Below the pieces are notes generated by a model. That model did no database searches. It had not been told where the DNA came from and saw only the letters and a list, made by a program, of their open reading frames with translations. Made by a program: the position numbers and the translations under genes. From Streptomyces sp. AA1529 (lineage in GTDB: Bacteria > Actinomycetota > Actinomycetes > Streptomycetales > Streptomycetaceae), in NCBI RefSeq assembly GCF_000280905.1, contig NZ_ALAP01000038.1, positions 1 to 64,000 on the forward strand: a stretch of DNA of 64,000 bases. The letters are read 5' to 3'. Of this stretch, positions 1 to 10,135 are shown one piece after another. The first letter of the stretch is position 1. Each line of letters begins with the position of its first letter.

Positions 1-96
1 CTCCGGGCCCGGACACCTGCCGCGCCGCGACGGCCCCGGCCGCCGCGTGGCCCGCGGTGGCCGCCGGGCCGCTCTCCGGGCCCGCGGGCGGGTCCG

Positions 97-900
97 TCAG
101 CCGCCCGCGGCGAACAGGCCGTGCATCGCGCGGCGCAGCTCCGCCACCGTGCCGACCGGCTCGGCGAAGTCGAAGCGAGCGTCGGCGCAGGCTCCTTGCG
201 CGCTCCAGCCGCGCACCCGCAGCCCGAACCGGTCGAGCGCCACCGGGACCGCCTGCTCCCACCCCTGGCAGGCGCACAGCCCGTGCACCTGCTCCCGGTG
301 GGCGGCGGCCAGGTGCTGCAGCAGCTCCGCCTCGTGGCCGGCGAGCGGGTCGGGCGCGGCGGCGGCGAAGGCGTCGGGCTCCACGGACTCGGCGCCCCAC
401 AGGTCGTCGATCCAGCACTCGCCGACCTCCAGCCGCAGCATCCGCCGCGAGGTCCCCGCGACCGGGGCCGCGGGTGCGGCTTCGGCGAGCAGCCGGGCGC
501 AGACCGCGCGGTCCTCGCCGCGTACCGGGGTGAGCCAGCCGGCGATCCAGGCGCGGCCCCGCACCCGGTGCGGCACGGAGACGGGTGCCACATCCGTGAT
601 CTCCATCACCGCGGTGAGGTCGTCGTCCTGTGCGTACGCGCTCATCCGGGCCTCCGGTGAGTCCGCGGCGACCAGCAGCAGGATGTCGCCCTCGGGGGTG
701 ACGGTGTGGGCCTGGGGGATCCCGGAGCCGGGTTCCCGCAGGTCGGGCTCGGCTCCGGGAATGGTCAGCAGGGCGGATACGCTGGATTGTGCGAGGGTTC
801 GTACACGTTCGGCGGCGGTCGGCTGCCGGGCGTCTTCCACGGGACGCGGCTGTTCCTCCTCGGCGTCGGTGCCGGGCAGGGGGATCCCAGGTCGAAACAT
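97..900 (-). CDS. HugZ-like / DUF2470 domain protein
   Basis: A 267-residue protein divergent from rpsD. Roughly residues 35-170 resemble a split beta-barrel flavin/haem-binding fold of the pyridoxamine-phosphate-oxidase type. The C-terminal ~80 residues, starting near HLAAAHREQVHGL, match the DUF2470 domain usually fused to it in HugZ-type haem-utilisation proteins. The ATG is preceded on its own strand by GAGGAG about five bases away. An iron-box-like palindrome (915-933) lies in its promoter region, which fits a haem or iron role. The family assignment is fairly secure; an actual haem-degrading activity is inference. Confidence 0.7.
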   Translation of the reverse strand: MFRPGIPLPGTDAEEEQPRPVEDARQPTAAERVRTLAQSSVSALLTIPGAEPDLREPGSGIPQAHTVTPEGDILLLVAADSPEARMSAYAQDDDLTAVMEITDVAPVSVPHRVRGRAWIAGWLTPVRGEDRAVCARLLAEAAPAAPVAGTSRRMLRLEVGECWIDDLWGAESVEPDAFAAAAPDPLAGHEAELLQHLAAAHREQVHGLCACQGWEQAVPVALDRFGLRVRGWSAQGACADARFDFAEPVGTVAELRRAMHGLFAAGG

Positions 901-914
901 GCGTGCTCCTCAGC

Positions 915-933
915 TAAGGTAAGGCTCACCTAA
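915..933. promoter_or_regulatory. Iron box (DmdR/IdeR-type operator)
   Basis: TAAGGTAAGGCTCACCTAA matches the actinobacterial DmdR/IdeR consensus TTAGGTTAGGCTCACCTAA at 17 of 19 positions. It sits 15 bp from the HugZ-like start codon and 22 bp from the rpsD start codon, so a bound repressor could affect either promoter. The motif is directly visible; binding and direction of control are inferred. Confidence 0.75.
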
Positions 934-955
934 CTTACACGGAGGTCCGTTCAAC

Positions 956-1567
956 GTGAACCAGTCGCGTCCCAAGGTCAAGAAGTCGCGTGCCCTGGGC
1001 GTCGCGCTGACCCCGAAGGCCGTCAAGTACTTCGAACAGCGCCCGTACCCGCCCGGGGAGCACGGCCGGGGCCGCAAGCAGAACAGTGACTACAAGGTCC
1101 GGCTGCTGGAGAAGCAGCGGCTGCGCGCCCAGTACGACATCAGCGAGAGCCAGATGCGCCGCGCCTACGAGCGCGCCCGCAAGACCGGAGCCAAGACGGG
1201 TGAGGCCCTGGTCATCGAGCTGGAGCGGCGGCTGGACGCCCTCGTGCTCCGCTCCGGCCTGGCCCGCACGATCTACCAGGCCCGGCAGATGGTGGTGCAC
1301 GGCCACATCGCGGTCAACGACCGCAAGGTCGACAAGCCCTCCTTCCGCGTCCGTCCCGACGACGTGGTGATGGTCCGCGAACGCAGCCGCACCAAGTACC
1401 CCTTCCAGGTCGCCCGCGAGGGCGGCTACGCCGGCGAGGGCGAGACCCCGCGCTACCTCCAGGTCAACCTGCAGGCGCTCGCCTTCCGTCTGGACCGGGA
1501 CCCCAACCGCAAGGAGATCCCGGTGATCTGCGACGAGCAGCTCGTGGTCGAGTACTACGCCCGCTGA
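956..1567 (+). CDS. rpsD: 30S ribosomal protein S4
   Basis: A 203-residue S4 that nucleates 30S assembly on 16S rRNA. The S4 RNA-binding fold is seen around residues 92-155 ([20 protein letters not shown]), and the protein ends in the usual VEYYAR-type tail. GTG is the start, preceded by GGAGGT at 941-946. The N-terminal region has no cysteines, so this is the zinc-free (C-minus) form. It stands alone rather than in an S13-S11-rpoA operon, as in other streptomycetes. The adjacent iron box is unusual for a ribosomal protein gene. Confidence 0.97.
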   Translation: MNQSRPKVKKSRALGVALTPKAVKYFEQRPYPPGEHGRGRKQNSDYKVRLLEKQRLRAQYDISESQMRRAYERARKTGAKTGEALVIELERRLDALVLRSGLARTIYQARQMVVHGHIAVNDRKVDKPSFRVRPDDVVMVRERSRTKYPFQVAREGGYAGEGETPRYLQVNLQALAFRLDRDPNRKEIPVICDEQLVVEYYAR

Positions 1568-1674
1568 CCGTCCCGCTGCGGCCGGCCCCGCCAGCCCGCC
1601 TGCCCGACGCCGGTTCCCTCCGGCAAGGGCACGGCGGGCTGCGGCGTTCCCGGGCGCTCCGCGGCGCGTACGCG

Positions 1675-1702
1675 CCGGTGCGGTGCGCCCGCGCCGCACC
1701 GG
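1675..1702 (+). terminator. Probable rpsD terminator hairpin
   Basis: CCGGTGCGG at 1675-1683 pairs perfectly with CCGCACCGG at 1694-1702 around a 10-base loop, about 110 bp after the rpsD stop. A 14-bp palindrome (1663-1676) lies just before it. There is no U-tract, which is common in this group. The rest of 1568-1818 is GC-rich with no convincing gene. Confidence 0.45.
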
Positions 1703-1818
1703 AATGCGGTACGGACGCGGCGGTCCGGCGCGATAAGGTCGGTACCGCGTACGCCGCCGCGGTCGGCCACCCGGCGAGCGGCGGCCGACCCCCATGACCT
1801 CAAGGGAAGCGGTGCAGC

Positions 1819-2259
1819 GTGTCCGGTGGAGAAGTGGCCGGCCTCCTCGTGGCCGTCTTCTGGGCGATCCTGGTGTCGTTCCTCGCCGTCGTGCTGGTGA
1901 GGCTCGCGCAGACGCTCAGGGCGGCGACCAAGCTGGTGACAGGTGTGACGGAACAGGCGGTCCCCCTCCTGGGAGAGGCGTCGGCGACCGTCCGTTCCGC
2001 GCAGACCCAGCTCGACCGCGTCGACGCCATCGCGACGGACGTCCAGGAGGTCACCTCCAACGCCTCGGCGCTCTCCTCCACCGTCTCGACCACCTTCGGC
2101 GGCCCGCTCGTCAAGGTCGCCGCCTTCGGCTACGGCGTGCGCCGCGCCCTGGGGCGCAAGGACGGACCGGAGCGGGAGGCGCGCGCGGGCCGCGGTGTGG
2201 TCGTCGGCCGTACCGTACCCGCCGGCCGCCGCGGCGGCCGCAAGCGTGGAAGGGGCTGA
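1819..2259 (+). CDS. DUF948 family membrane protein
   Basis: A 146-residue protein with one N-terminal transmembrane helix (about residues 6-28, LLVAVFWAILVSFLAVVLV). A polar helical stretch follows (about 30-95), rich in Ala, Thr, Val and Gln, as in the DUF948 family with its methyl-accepting-protein-like coiled coil. The C-terminus is a basic Arg/Gly tail. It begins with GTG and is followed after 6 bp by the next small gene, both upstream of alaS. The same pair precedes alaS in other streptomycetes. Function is unknown. Confidence 0.8.
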   Translation: MSGGEVAGLLVAVFWAILVSFLAVVLVRLAQTLRAATKLVTGVTEQAVPLLGEASATVRSAQTQLDRVDAIATDVQEVTSNASALSSTVSTTFGGPLVKVAAFGYGVRRALGRKDGPEREARAGRGVVVGRTVPAGRRGGRKRGRG

Positions 2260-2265
2260 GCCCGG

Positions 2266-2679
2266 ATGATCCGCCGAGCCTTCTGGTTCACCACCGGCGC
2301 CGCAGCCGGTGTCTGGGCCACCACCAAGGTCCAGCGCAAGATCCGCAGCCTCGCGCCGGACGCGCTGGCGCTGCGCGCCGCCGACAAGGCCGTCGAAGGC
2401 GGCCACCGGCTCAGGGAGTTCGCACTCGACGTGCGCGCGGGCATGGCCCAGCGGGAGGGCGAACTCAAGGACGCGCTCGGCCTGTCGGCAGCCGAGGAGG
2501 CCGACCGGCACCGGGAGCTCCCGGCCGGCCCGGCCGCCCCGCTCCCGCGGCAGCAGGAGCGGACGGTGCTGCGCGGGCAGGCCGCCCGGCCGCCCGGTGG
2601 TGCGCTCCCCGCCCAACCGGACCACCAGGACCACCAGTCCACCCCCGACCACCCGAACGACCGGAATGAGGACCACTGA
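2266..2679 (+). CDS. DUF6167 family small protein
   Basis: A 137-residue protein with a conserved N-terminus ([25 protein letters not shown]) that can form a short membrane-associated helix, followed by an amphipathic helical region. From about residue 85 it becomes a low-complexity Pro/His/Gln/Asp tail. It is translationally coupled to both neighbours: 6 bp after the DUF948 gene, with its TGA overlapping the alaS ATG by one base. The pairing with DUF948 suggests a joint envelope role. No activity can be assigned. Confidence 0.75.
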   Translation: MIRRAFWFTTGAAAGVWATTKVQRKIRSLAPDALALRAADKAVEGGHRLREFALDVRAGMAQREGELKDALGLSAAEEADRHRELPAGPAAPLPRQQERTVLRGQAARPPGGALPAQPDHQDHQSTPDHPNDRNEDH

Positions 2680-5354
2680 TGGAGTCGGCTGAAATCCGCC
2701 GCCGCTGGCTGCGCTTCTTCGAGGAGCGGGGGCACCATGTGGTGCCATCGGCGTCGCTGATCGCGGACGACCCGACGCTGCTGCTGGTCCCTGCCGGCAT
2801 GGTGCCGTTCAAGCCGTACTTCCTGGGCGAGGTCACCCCGCCCTGGCAGCGGGCCACCAGCGTGCAGAAGTGCGTGCGGACGCCGGACATCGAAGAGGTC
2901 GGCAAGACCACCCGGCACGGCACCTTCTTCCAGATGTGCGGCAACTTCTCCTTCGGCGACTACTTCAAGGAGGGGGCCGCGAAGCTCGCCTGGGAGCTGC
3001 TGACCTCCTCGCCGGAGCAGGGCGGCTACGGGCTCGACCCCGAGCGGCTGTGGATCACCGTCTACGAGCAGGACGACGAGGCCGAGCGCATCTGGCGCGA
3101 GGTCGTCGGCGTGCCCCCCGAGCGCATCCAGCGCCTGGGCATGGAGGAGAACTACTGGTCCATGGGCGTACCCGGCCCGTGCGGGCCGTGCTCGGAGATC
3201 AACTACGACCGCGGCCCCGAGTTCGGCCCCGAGGGCGGCCCCGCCGTCAACGACGAGCGGTACGTCGAGCTGTGGAACCTCGTGTTCATGCAGTACGAGC
3301 GCGGCGAGGGCACCACCAAGACCGACTTCGAGATCCTCGGCGAGCTGCCCAGCAAGAACATCGACACCGGGCTCGGCCTGGAGCGCCTGGCGATGGTCCT
3401 GCAGGGCGTGCACAACATGTACGAGATCGACACCTCGCGCGCCGTCATCGACAAGGCCACCGCGCTGACCGGGGTCGCCTACGGCGCCGCCGAGGACACC
3501 GACGTGTCGCTGCGCGTGGTCTGCGACCACATCCGCACCTCCGTCATGCTCATCGGCGACGGGGTCACCCCCGGCAACGAGGGCCGCGGCTACGTGCTGC
3601 GCCGCATCATGCGCCGCGCCATCCGCAACATGCGCATCCTGGGCGCCACCGGCCCGGTCGTCGAGGACCTGATCGACGTCGTCATCACGACGATGGGCCG
3701 GCAGTACCCGGAACTGATCACCGACCGGAAGCGCATCGAGGCCGTCGCGCTCGCCGAGGAGGCCGCCTTCCTCAAGACGCTGAGGGCCGGTACCAACATC
3801 CTCGACACCGCCGTCACCGAGACCCGGAACGCGGGCAGCACCGTGCTGCCCGGCGACAAGGCCTTCCAGCTCCACGACACCTGGGGCTTCCCCATCGACC
3901 TCACCCTGGAGATGGCCGCCGAGCAGGGGCTGTCGGTGGACGAGCAGGGCTTCCGCCGGCTGATGAAGGAGCAGCGGGAGCGCGCCAAGGCCGATGCCAG
4001 GGCGAAGAAGACCGGCCACGCCGACCTGTCGGCCTACCGCGAGATCGCCGACACCGCCGGCTCCACCGACTTCACCGGCTACGCCGGCACCTCCGGTGAG
4101 GCCACGGTCGTCGGCCTGCTGGTCGACGGAGTCTCCGCACCCGCCGCCGGCGAGGGCGACGAGGTCGAGGTCGTCCTGGACCGCACCCCGTTCTACGCCG
4201 AGGGCGGCGGCCAGCTCGCCGACACCGGCCGCATCCGGCTGGAGGGCGGCGCCGTCGTCCGGGTGCGCGACGTCCAGCAGCCGGTGCCCGGTGTCAGCGT
4301 GCACAAGGGTTCCGTCCAGGTCGGCGAGGTCACCGTCGGCGCGTCCGCCTACGCGGAGATCGACGGGGACCGGCGCCGCTCCATCGCCCGGGCGCACAGC
4401 GCCACCCACCTCACCCACCAGGCGCTGCGCGACGCGCTCGGTCCGACGGCCGCGCAGGCCGGTTCGGAGAACGCCCCGGGCCGGTTCCGCTTCGACTTCG
4501 GTTCGCCCGCCGCCGTACCCGGCACGGTGCTCACCGACGTCGAGCAGAAGATCAACGAGGTGCTGGCCCGCGAGCTGGACGTGCACGCCGAGTACATGGG
4601 CATCGACGACGCCAAGAAGCAGGGCGCGCTGGCCGAGTTCGGCGAGAAGTACGGGCAGACCGTGCGCGTGGTCACCATCGGAGACTTCTCCAAGGAGCTG
4701 TGCGGCGGCACGCACGTGCACAACACCGCGCAGCTCGGCCTGGTCAAGCTGCTGGGCGAGTCGTCCATCGGCTCGGGCGTGCGCCGCGTCGAGGCGCTGG
4801 TCGGGGTGGACGCCTACAAGTTCCTCGCCCGCGAGCACACCGTCGTCTCGCAGCTGACCGAGCTGCTCAAGGGCCGCTCCGAGGACCTGCCCGAGCGGGT
4901 CTCCGGGATGCTGGGCAGGCTGAAGGACGCCGAGAAGGAGATCGAGCGGTTCCGCGCCGAGAAGGTGCTGCAGGCCGCCGCGGGGATCGCCGGGGAAGCC
5001 AAGGACGTGCGGGGCACCGCGCTGGCCGCGGCCCGGGTGCCGGACGGCACCACCGCCGACGACCTGCGCACCCTGGTGCTGGATGTCCGCCAGCGGCTCG
5101 GCAGCCGCCCTGGCGTGGTCGCGCTGTTCGCCGTCACGGGCGGGCGTCCGCTCACCGTCATCGCCACCAACGAGGCGGCCCGGGAGTCCGGGCTGCGCGC
5201 CGGTGATCTGGTGCGTGCGGCCGCCAAGACGCTCGGCGGCGGTGGCGGCGGCAAGCCGGACGTCGCCCAGGGCGGCGGGCAGAACCCGGAGGCCGTGGAC
5301 GAGGCCGTGGCGGCGGTCGAGCGGCTGGTCGCCGAGGCCGGAGGCAACGCCTGA
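2679..5354 (+). CDS. alaS: Alanyl-tRNA synthetase
   Basis: A class II synthetase of 891 residues that charges tRNA-Ala and edits mischarged Ser and Gly. The N-terminus [27 protein letters not shown] is the catalytic domain. The editing domain carries the zinc-site [11 protein letters not shown] motif and CGGTHVHNT. The C-terminus has the Gly-rich C-Ala segment ([15 protein letters not shown]). The ATG overlaps the preceding stop (TGATG), and the gene overlaps ruvX in the same way, so these are co-translated. I saw no T-box upstream. Confidence 0.98.
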   Translation: MESAEIRRRWLRFFEERGHHVVPSASLIADDPTLLLVPAGMVPFKPYFLGEVTPPWQRATSVQKCVRTPDIEEVGKTTRHGTFFQMCGNFSFGDYFKEGAAKLAWELLTSSPEQGGYGLDPERLWITVYEQDDEAERIWREVVGVPPERIQRLGMEENYWSMGVPGPCGPCSEINYDRGPEFGPEGGPAVNDERYVELWNLVFMQYERGEGTTKTDFEILGELPSKNIDTGLGLERLAMVLQGVHNMYEIDTSRAVIDKATALTGVAYGAAEDTDVSLRVVCDHIRTSVMLIGDGVTPGNEGRGYVLRRIMRRAIRNMRILGATGPVVEDLIDVVITTMGRQYPELITDRKRIEAVALAEEAAFLKTLRAGTNILDTAVTETRNAGSTVLPGDKAFQLHDTWGFPIDLTLEMAAEQGLSVDEQGFRRLMKEQRERAKADARAKKTGHADLSAYREIADTAGSTDFTGYAGTSGEATVVGLLVDGVSAPAAGEGDEVEVVLDRTPFYAEGGGQLADTGRIRLEGGAVVRVRDVQQPVPGVSVHKGSVQVGEVTVGASAYAEIDGDRRRSIARAHSATHLTHQALRDALGPTAAQAGSENAPGRFRFDFGSPAAVPGTVLTDVEQKINEVLARELDVHAEYMGIDDAKKQGALAEFGEKYGQTVRVVTIGDFSKELCGGTHVHNTAQLGLVKLLGESSIGSGVRRVEALVGVDAYKFLAREHTVVSQLTELLKGRSEDLPERVSGMLGRLKDAEKEIERFRAEKVLQAAAGIAGEAKDVRGTALAAARVPDGTTADDLRTLVLDVRQRLGSRPGVVALFAVTGGRPLTVIATNEAARESGLRAGDLVRAAAKTLGGGGGGKPDVAQGGGQNPEAVDEAVAAVERLVAEAGGNA

Positions 5355-5857
5355 TGGTCCCCGGCGCCGTGCCGTCCGAGGAGGCGGCGCCCTTCCGGCG
5401 CGGCCGGCGGCTCGCCGTGGACGTCGGGGACGCCAGGATCGGGGTCGCCTCCAGCGACCCCGACGGGGTTCTGGCCACTCCGGTGGAGACGGTTCCGGGG
5501 CGGGACGTCCCGGCCGCCCGGCGCCGGCTGGCGTCGCTGGTCGCGGAGTACGAGCCGTTGGAGGTCGTCGTCGGGCTGCCCCGTTCGCTGCACGGCGGCG
5601 AGGGCCCGGCGGCCGCCAAGGTCCGTGATTTCGCGCAGGAGTTGGCGAAAAACATCACACCGGTTCCGGTCCGGCTCGTCGACGAACGGCTGTCGACGGT
5701 CACGGCCGCGCAGGGGATGCGGGCCTCCGGTGTCGGTGCCAAAAAGGGACGTTCACGGATCGACCAGGCGGCCGCCGTGGTGATCCTGCAGAGCGCGCTG
5801 GAGACCGAGCGGACCTCCGGCCGGCCGCCGGGGCAGTGCGTCGAAGTGGTTGTCTGA
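5354..5857 (+). CDS. ruvX: RuvX/YqgF RNase H-fold resolvase
   Basis: A 167-residue RNase H-like nuclease, annotated in the family as a putative Holliday junction resolvase with a role in pre-16S rRNA 5' maturation. The first catalytic Asp lies in LAVDVGDARIGVASSD. A second conserved patch is VDERLSTVTA, and the C-terminus has KGRSRIDQAAAVVILQ with a conserved Asp. The start overlaps the alaS stop by one base. Some 140 bp separates it from mltG. Confidence 0.92.
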   Translation: MVPGAVPSEEAAPFRRGRRLAVDVGDARIGVASSDPDGVLATPVETVPGRDVPAARRRLASLVAEYEPLEVVVGLPRSLHGGEGPAAAKVRDFAQELAKNITPVPVRLVDERLSTVTAAQGMRASGVGAKKGRSRIDQAAAVVILQSALETERTSGRPPGQCVEVVV

Positions 5858-5998
5858 TCGCTGTACGGTAACGTTCCGCGCGACACGGCAGCCGCCGCTG
5901 CACCCTCCCGGCGCGTCCCGCATCCGGTTCGTCCGTGCGAGGCCCCCGGGGCAGCTTCGGGGCGTCACGGCTGCCGCTCTCGCGTGGCAAGGGGATCG

Positions 5999-7891
5999 AT
6001 GACTGAGTACGACCAGGGCCATGGCTCCCAACCGTGGCACCCTGACGACCCCCTCTACGGGGACCAGGAGTGGCACGCGGCCCAGCAGGCCGGGTACCAG
6101 GGCGGCTGGCAGCAGGTTCCGCAGCAGGGGCAGTACTCCGGCCACCCCGGGCCCCCGCACGCCGAGCAGCAGTACCACCCGCAGCAGTACGCCCCCGGCG
6201 GCTGGGACGGCACCGGTCAGCAGGTCCCCGCCGGCGGTGCCGGATACGATCCCGGCCACCCGGCGCCGCCGTACGCCGGGCACTACGCGGACCCGTACGC
6301 CGCGGACGGCTACGGCACCGGTGGCCACTCCACGGGCGAGTACCCGACCGGCGAGTACGCCACCGGCGGGTATCAGCCCGGGTATCCGGCCGGTGCCCAC
6401 CCCGAAGCGGGCCACGGCACGGGCGGATACCCTGTCGGCCCGCATCCGCAGTACCCGGGCGATCCGTACGCGACGGGCGGGTACCCCTCCGGCCCGTACC
6501 CCGGGGGCCACCACACCGGCGAGTACCCGACCGGTGAATACCACGCCGGTGAATTCCACACCGGCGAGTACCACACAGGCGAGTATCCGGCCGACCCGCG
6601 GACCGGCCACTACGGGGGGCAGGGCGGCTATCCGCCCGCTCCCGCCGACCCGCAGCAGCAGCCGGTGCCCCGGCCGCGGGAGGCGCCGGAACCGGACCCG
6701 GAGACGGGCTGGGACCCGGGCCCCGACCAGGGCGAGCACGCCTTCTTCGCGGACCGGGACGAGGACTACGACGAAGACGGCGACTTCGGGGACCACGACG
6801 AGCGCGGCGACCGGGGCCGCCGGGGCCGGGAGCGCGGCGGCAGGACCAAGGGCCGGCGCGGCTGCGGGCTGGTCATCGCCGTCGCCCTCGTGGCCGGGGT
6901 GGGGGTCGTCGGGTATGTCGGCCACGACTTCTACCAGAGCCACTTCGGTGCGGCGCCCGACTACTCGGGCAGCGGTTCCGGCGAGGTGATGGTCGACATC
7001 CCGGAGGGCGCCTCGCTCGCCGAGATGGGGCAGGTCCTCGAGAAGGGGGGCGTGGTCAAGAGCCCCGGTGCCTTCGTGGAAGCAGCCGACGCCAACGCCA
7101 AGGCGCAGAGCATCCAGGCCGGTACCTACACGCTCCGCAAGCGGATGTCCGGCGCGGACGCCGTGGCGATGATGCTCGACCCGGCCAGCCAGAACGGCCT
7201 CATCGTCGCGGAGGGCTGGCGGGCCTCGAAGATCTACGCCGAGATCGACAAGAAGCTGGACGTGGCGGAGGGGACCACGAAGAAGGCCGCCGAGTCCGGC
7301 GACATCGGCCTGCCCGACTGGGCGGACGGCAAGCCGGAAGGTTTCCTCTTCCCCTCCAAGTACAGCATCGGCAAGGCGAGCAAGCCGCGGGACGTGCTGC
7401 GCAAGATGGTCAAGCGGGCCGAGTCCGAGTACGCCAGGACCGGGCTGGAGGAGAAGGCCGAGAAGAGCGGCAAGACGCCGAAGGAGGTCCTCACCGTCGC
7501 CTCGCTCGTCCAGGCGGAGGCCCAGCAGGACCACGAGTTCGGCAAGGTCTCCCGCGTGATCCACAACCGTCTCGAGAAGGACATGCGGCTGGGCTTCGAC
7601 TCCACCATCAACTACGCGATGGGGCGCTCGACCCTGAACACCTCGGTCGCGGACACCAAGTACCCCTCGCCGTACAACACCTACCTGCACAAGGGACTCC
7701 CGCCGGGCCCGATCGGCAATCCCGGGCACCAGGCGATCGAAGCGGCGCTGGAGCCGACCGAGGGCGACTGGCTGTACTTCGTCACGGTCAAGCCCGGCGA
7801 CACGCGCTTCACCGACAGCGCGCGGGAACACCAGAAGAACGTCGAAGACTTCAACGAGGAACAGCGCAAGAAGAAGGAGGACGGGGGCTGA
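5999..7891 (+). CDS. mltG: Endolytic murein transglycosylase MltG
   Basis: About 630 residues. MltG cleaves nascent glycan strands at the membrane. A long cytoplasmic N-terminal region (about 285 residues) is rich in Gly, Tyr, Pro and Gln and contains GEY-type repeats. One transmembrane helix follows (about 288-308), then the YceG domain. Its LVQAEAQ motif (about residue 505) keeps the conserved catalytic Glu. NPGHQAIEAALEPTEGDWLYF marks the end of the domain. I take the ATG at 5999 (MTEYDQG) over the upstream GTG at 5984 because related proteins begin this way and AAGGGG lies just before it. It overlaps aroE by one base. Confidence 0.93.
   Translation: MTEYDQGHGSQPWHPDDPLYGDQEWHAAQQAGYQGGWQQVPQQGQYSGHPGPPHAEQQYHPQQYAPGGWDGTGQQVPAGGAGYDPGHPAPPYAGHYADPYAADGYGTGGHSTGEYPTGEYATGGYQPGYPAGAHPEAGHGTGGYPVGPHPQYPGDPYATGGYPSGPYPGGHHTGEYPTGEYHAGEFHTGEYHTGEYPADPRTGHYGGQGGYPPAPADPQQQPVPRPREAPEPDPETGWDPGPDQGEHAFFADRDEDYDEDGDFGDHDERGDRGRRGRERGGRTKGRRGCGLVIAVALVAGVGVVGYVGHDFYQSHFGAAPDYSGSGSGEVMVDIPEGASLAEMGQVLEKGGVVKSPGAFVEAADANAKAQSIQAGTYTLRKRMSGADAVAMMLDPASQNGLIVAEGWRASKIYAEIDKKLDVAEGTTKKAAESGDIGLPDWADGKPEGFLFPSKYSIGKASKPRDVLRKMVKRAESEYARTGLEEKAEKSGKTPKEVLTVASLVQAEAQQDHEFGKVSRVIHNRLEKDMRLGFDSTINYAMGRSTLNTSVADTKYPSPYNTYLHKGLPPGPIGNPGHQAIEAALEPTEGDWLYFVTVKPGDTRFTDSAREHQKNVEDFNEEQRKKKEDGG
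6310..6600 (+). repeat. Degenerate tandem repeat encoding GEY units
   Basis: Inside mltG, a roughly 15-bp unit built around CCGGCGAGTAC recurs at irregular spacing. It encodes variants of TGEYx (GEYPTG, GEYATG, GEYHAG, GEFHTG, GEYHTG). The densest run is at 6510-6595. It stays in frame, so length change would alter only the cytoplasmic tail of MltG. Confidence 0.8.
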
Positions 7892-8784
7892 TGCCGGCCA
7901 CCACCGGACAGGAGGCCAGGCGCGCAGCCGTCCTCGGATCACCGGTCGCCCACTCGCTCTCGCCGGTCCTGCACCGGGCCGCCTACGCCGAGCTGGGCCT
8001 CGGCAACTGGACCTACGGCCGGTACCAGGTGGACGAGCAGGGCCTCGGCGGCTTCCTCGCCGGCCTGGACGACGGGGCGGGCCGCTGGGCGGGGCTGTCC
8101 CTGACCATGCCGCTGAAGCGGGCCGTCATCCCGCTGCTCGACGGGATCAGCCCGACGGCCGCCTCCGTGGAAGCCGTCAACACCGTGCTCTTCACCGAGG
8201 ACGGGCGCCGCACCGGGGACAACACCGATGTCCCGGGCATGGTCGCCGCGCTCCGGGAGCGGGGCATCCGCTCCGTGGAGAGCGCCACCGTGCTGGGCGC
8301 GGGCGCCACCGCGTCCTCGGCACTGGCCGCCCTCGCGCGGATCCGCGCGGACGGCAGCGGCGACGGCAGTGGGACCGGCGGGACCGGCGGGACCGGCGAG
8401 ATCACCGTCTATGTGCGCAGCGCGGAGCGGGCCCGTGAGATGCGGGGCTGGGGGGAGCGGCTCGGCGTACCCGTACGCACGGCCGACTGGGCACGGGCCG
8501 CCGAGGGGCTGGCGGCCCCGCTGGTCGTCTCCACCACTCCCGCGGGCGCCACCGACGGACTCGCCGCCGCCGCGCCCGCCGCGGGCGGCACCCTCTTCGA
8601 CGTCCTCTACGACCCGTGGCCCACCGCGCTGGCCGCCGCCTGGCACGGCCCGGTACTGGGCGGTCTCGACCTGCTGGTGCACCAGGCCGTGCTCCAGGTG
8701 GAGCTGATGACCGGCCGCAGCCCCGCACCACTCGCCGCCATGCGGGCGGCCGGCGAGGCGGAACTGGCGGCCCGCGCGGGGTGA
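7891..8784 (+). CDS. aroE: Shikimate dehydrogenase
   Basis: A 297-residue NADPH-dependent enzyme reducing 3-dehydroshikimate to shikimate. The substrate pocket is shown by [21 protein letters not shown], the catalytic Lys by LSLTMPLKR, and further contacts by DNTDVPGM. The Rossmann domain begins [16 protein letters not shown] Gly/Thr/Ser linker at about residues 154-168 interrupts that domain and is encoded by three copies of a 9-bp unit. The start overlaps the mltG stop (TGATG), so it is coupled to mltG. Confidence 0.95.
   Translation: MPATTGQEARRAAVLGSPVAHSLSPVLHRAAYAELGLGNWTYGRYQVDEQGLGGFLAGLDDGAGRWAGLSLTMPLKRAVIPLLDGISPTAASVEAVNTVLFTEDGRRTGDNTDVPGMVAALRERGIRSVESATVLGAGATASSALAALARIRADGSGDGSGTGGTGGTGEITVYVRSAERAREMRGWGERLGVPVRTADWARAAEGLAAPLVVSTTPAGATDGLAAAAPAAGGTLFDVLYDPWPTALAAAWHGPVLGGLDLLVHQAVLQVELMTGRSPAPLAAMRAAGEAELAARAG
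8371..8397 (+). repeat. Three copies of a 9-bp unit within aroE
   Basis: GGGACCGGC occurs three times end to end, encoding Gly-Thr-Gly repeats in a surface linker. This is a plausible replication-slippage site that preserves the reading frame. Confidence 0.85.
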
Positions 8785-8800
8785 CCCTGCGGCCGCCCGG

Positions 8801-8828
8801 CCGGCTCCCGCCGGGCCCGGCGGGCCGG
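8801..8828 (+). terminator. GC-rich hairpin between aroE and aroC
   Basis: An 18-bp perfect palindrome (8807-8824) sits inside a longer imperfect inverted repeat, about 20 bp after the aroE stop. The aroE-aroC spacer of 170 bp contains nothing else recognisable. It could terminate the mltG-aroE transcript, with aroC having its own promoter. Confidence 0.35.
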
Positions 8829-8954
8829 TCAGCGCTCCGGGGTGCTGTTCACATGGCGGGACGGTGCGGGCTTGGGGCAAGCGCCTCCCCGGCGGCATGG
8901 GAGGATCGTGCGCAGGAACGTGGACGGGCCGCGAAGCGGCCGAGAGGAGCACCG

Positions 8955-10135
8955 TTGAGCAGGTTGCGCTGGCTGACCGCGGGGGAGTCGCACGGCCCCG
9001 CACTCGTGGCGACCCTGGAGGGGCTGCCCTCCGGTGTGCCGGTGACCACCGACATGGTCGCCGACGAGCTGGCCCGGCGCCGCCTGGGCTACGGCCGCGG
9101 CGCCCGGATGAAGTTCGAGCGGGACGAGGTCACCTTCCTCGGCGGCGTACGGCACGGACTCAGCCTCGGCTCCCCGGTCGCGGTCATGGTGGGGAACACC
9201 GAGTGGCCCAAGTGGCAGCAGGTGATGGCGGCCGATCCGGTCGACCCCGCGGAACTGGAGCAGTCGGCCCGCAACGCCCCCCTCACCCGGCCGCGGCCCG
9301 GCCACGCGGACCTGGCGGGCATGCAGAAGTACGGCTTCGACGAGGCCCGGCCGGTCCTGGAGCGCGCCTCGGCCCGCGAGACCGCGGCCCGTGTCGCACT
9401 CGGCACGGTCGCACGCTCGTACCTGCGGGAGACCACCGGCGTCGAGATCGTCTCGCACGTGGTGGAACTGGGCGCGGCGCAGGCGCCGTACGGCACCGTC
9501 CCCGAACCCGGCGATGTGGCCCGGCTGGACGCCGACCCGGTGCGCTGCCTGGACGCCGCGGCGAGCGAGGCGATGGTCGCGCAGATCGACCAGGCGCACA
9601 AGGACGGCGACACCCTCGGCGGCGTCGTCGAGGTCGTGGCGCACGGCGTACCCGTCGGACTGGGCTCGCACGTGCACGGGGACCGGCGGCTGGACGCGCG
9701 GCTGGCCGGGGCGCTCATGGGGATCCAGGCCATCAAGGGCGTGGAGTTGGGCGACGGCTTCGCCCTGGCCCGGGTGCCCGGCTCCCAGGCGCACGACGAG
9801 ATCGTCCCGGGCCCGGACGGCATCCGCCGCTCCTCCGGGCGCAGCGGCGGAACCGAGGGCGGGCTGTCCACCGGTGAGCTGCTGCGGGTCCGCGCCGCGA
9901 TGAAGCCGATCGCGACCGTGCCGCGGGCCCTGGCCACCGTCGACGTACGCACCGGCGAAGCCGACACGGCGCACCACCAGCGGTCCGATGTGTGTGCCGT
10001 GCCGGCGGCGGGCATCGTGGCCGAGGCCATGGTGGCGCTGGTGCTGGCGGACGCGGTGGCCGAGAAGTTCGGCGGGGACAGCGTCACCGAGACCCGCCGC
10101 AACGTCCGTGGCTTCCTCGACAACCTGGAGATCCG

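Noticed and set aside
1..96. Gene fragment at the left edge
   Set aside because: The HugZ-like gene ends at 97; the first 96 bases are GC-rich spacer with no frame that looks coding.
2600..2679. T-box leader before alaS
   Set aside because: alaS overlaps the preceding stop codon by one base, leaving no leader, and no specifier or T-box sequence is visible.
6310..6600. CRISPR array
   Set aside because: The repeats are short, degenerate, in frame and encode GEY units of MltG; there are no uniform spacers and no cas genes.
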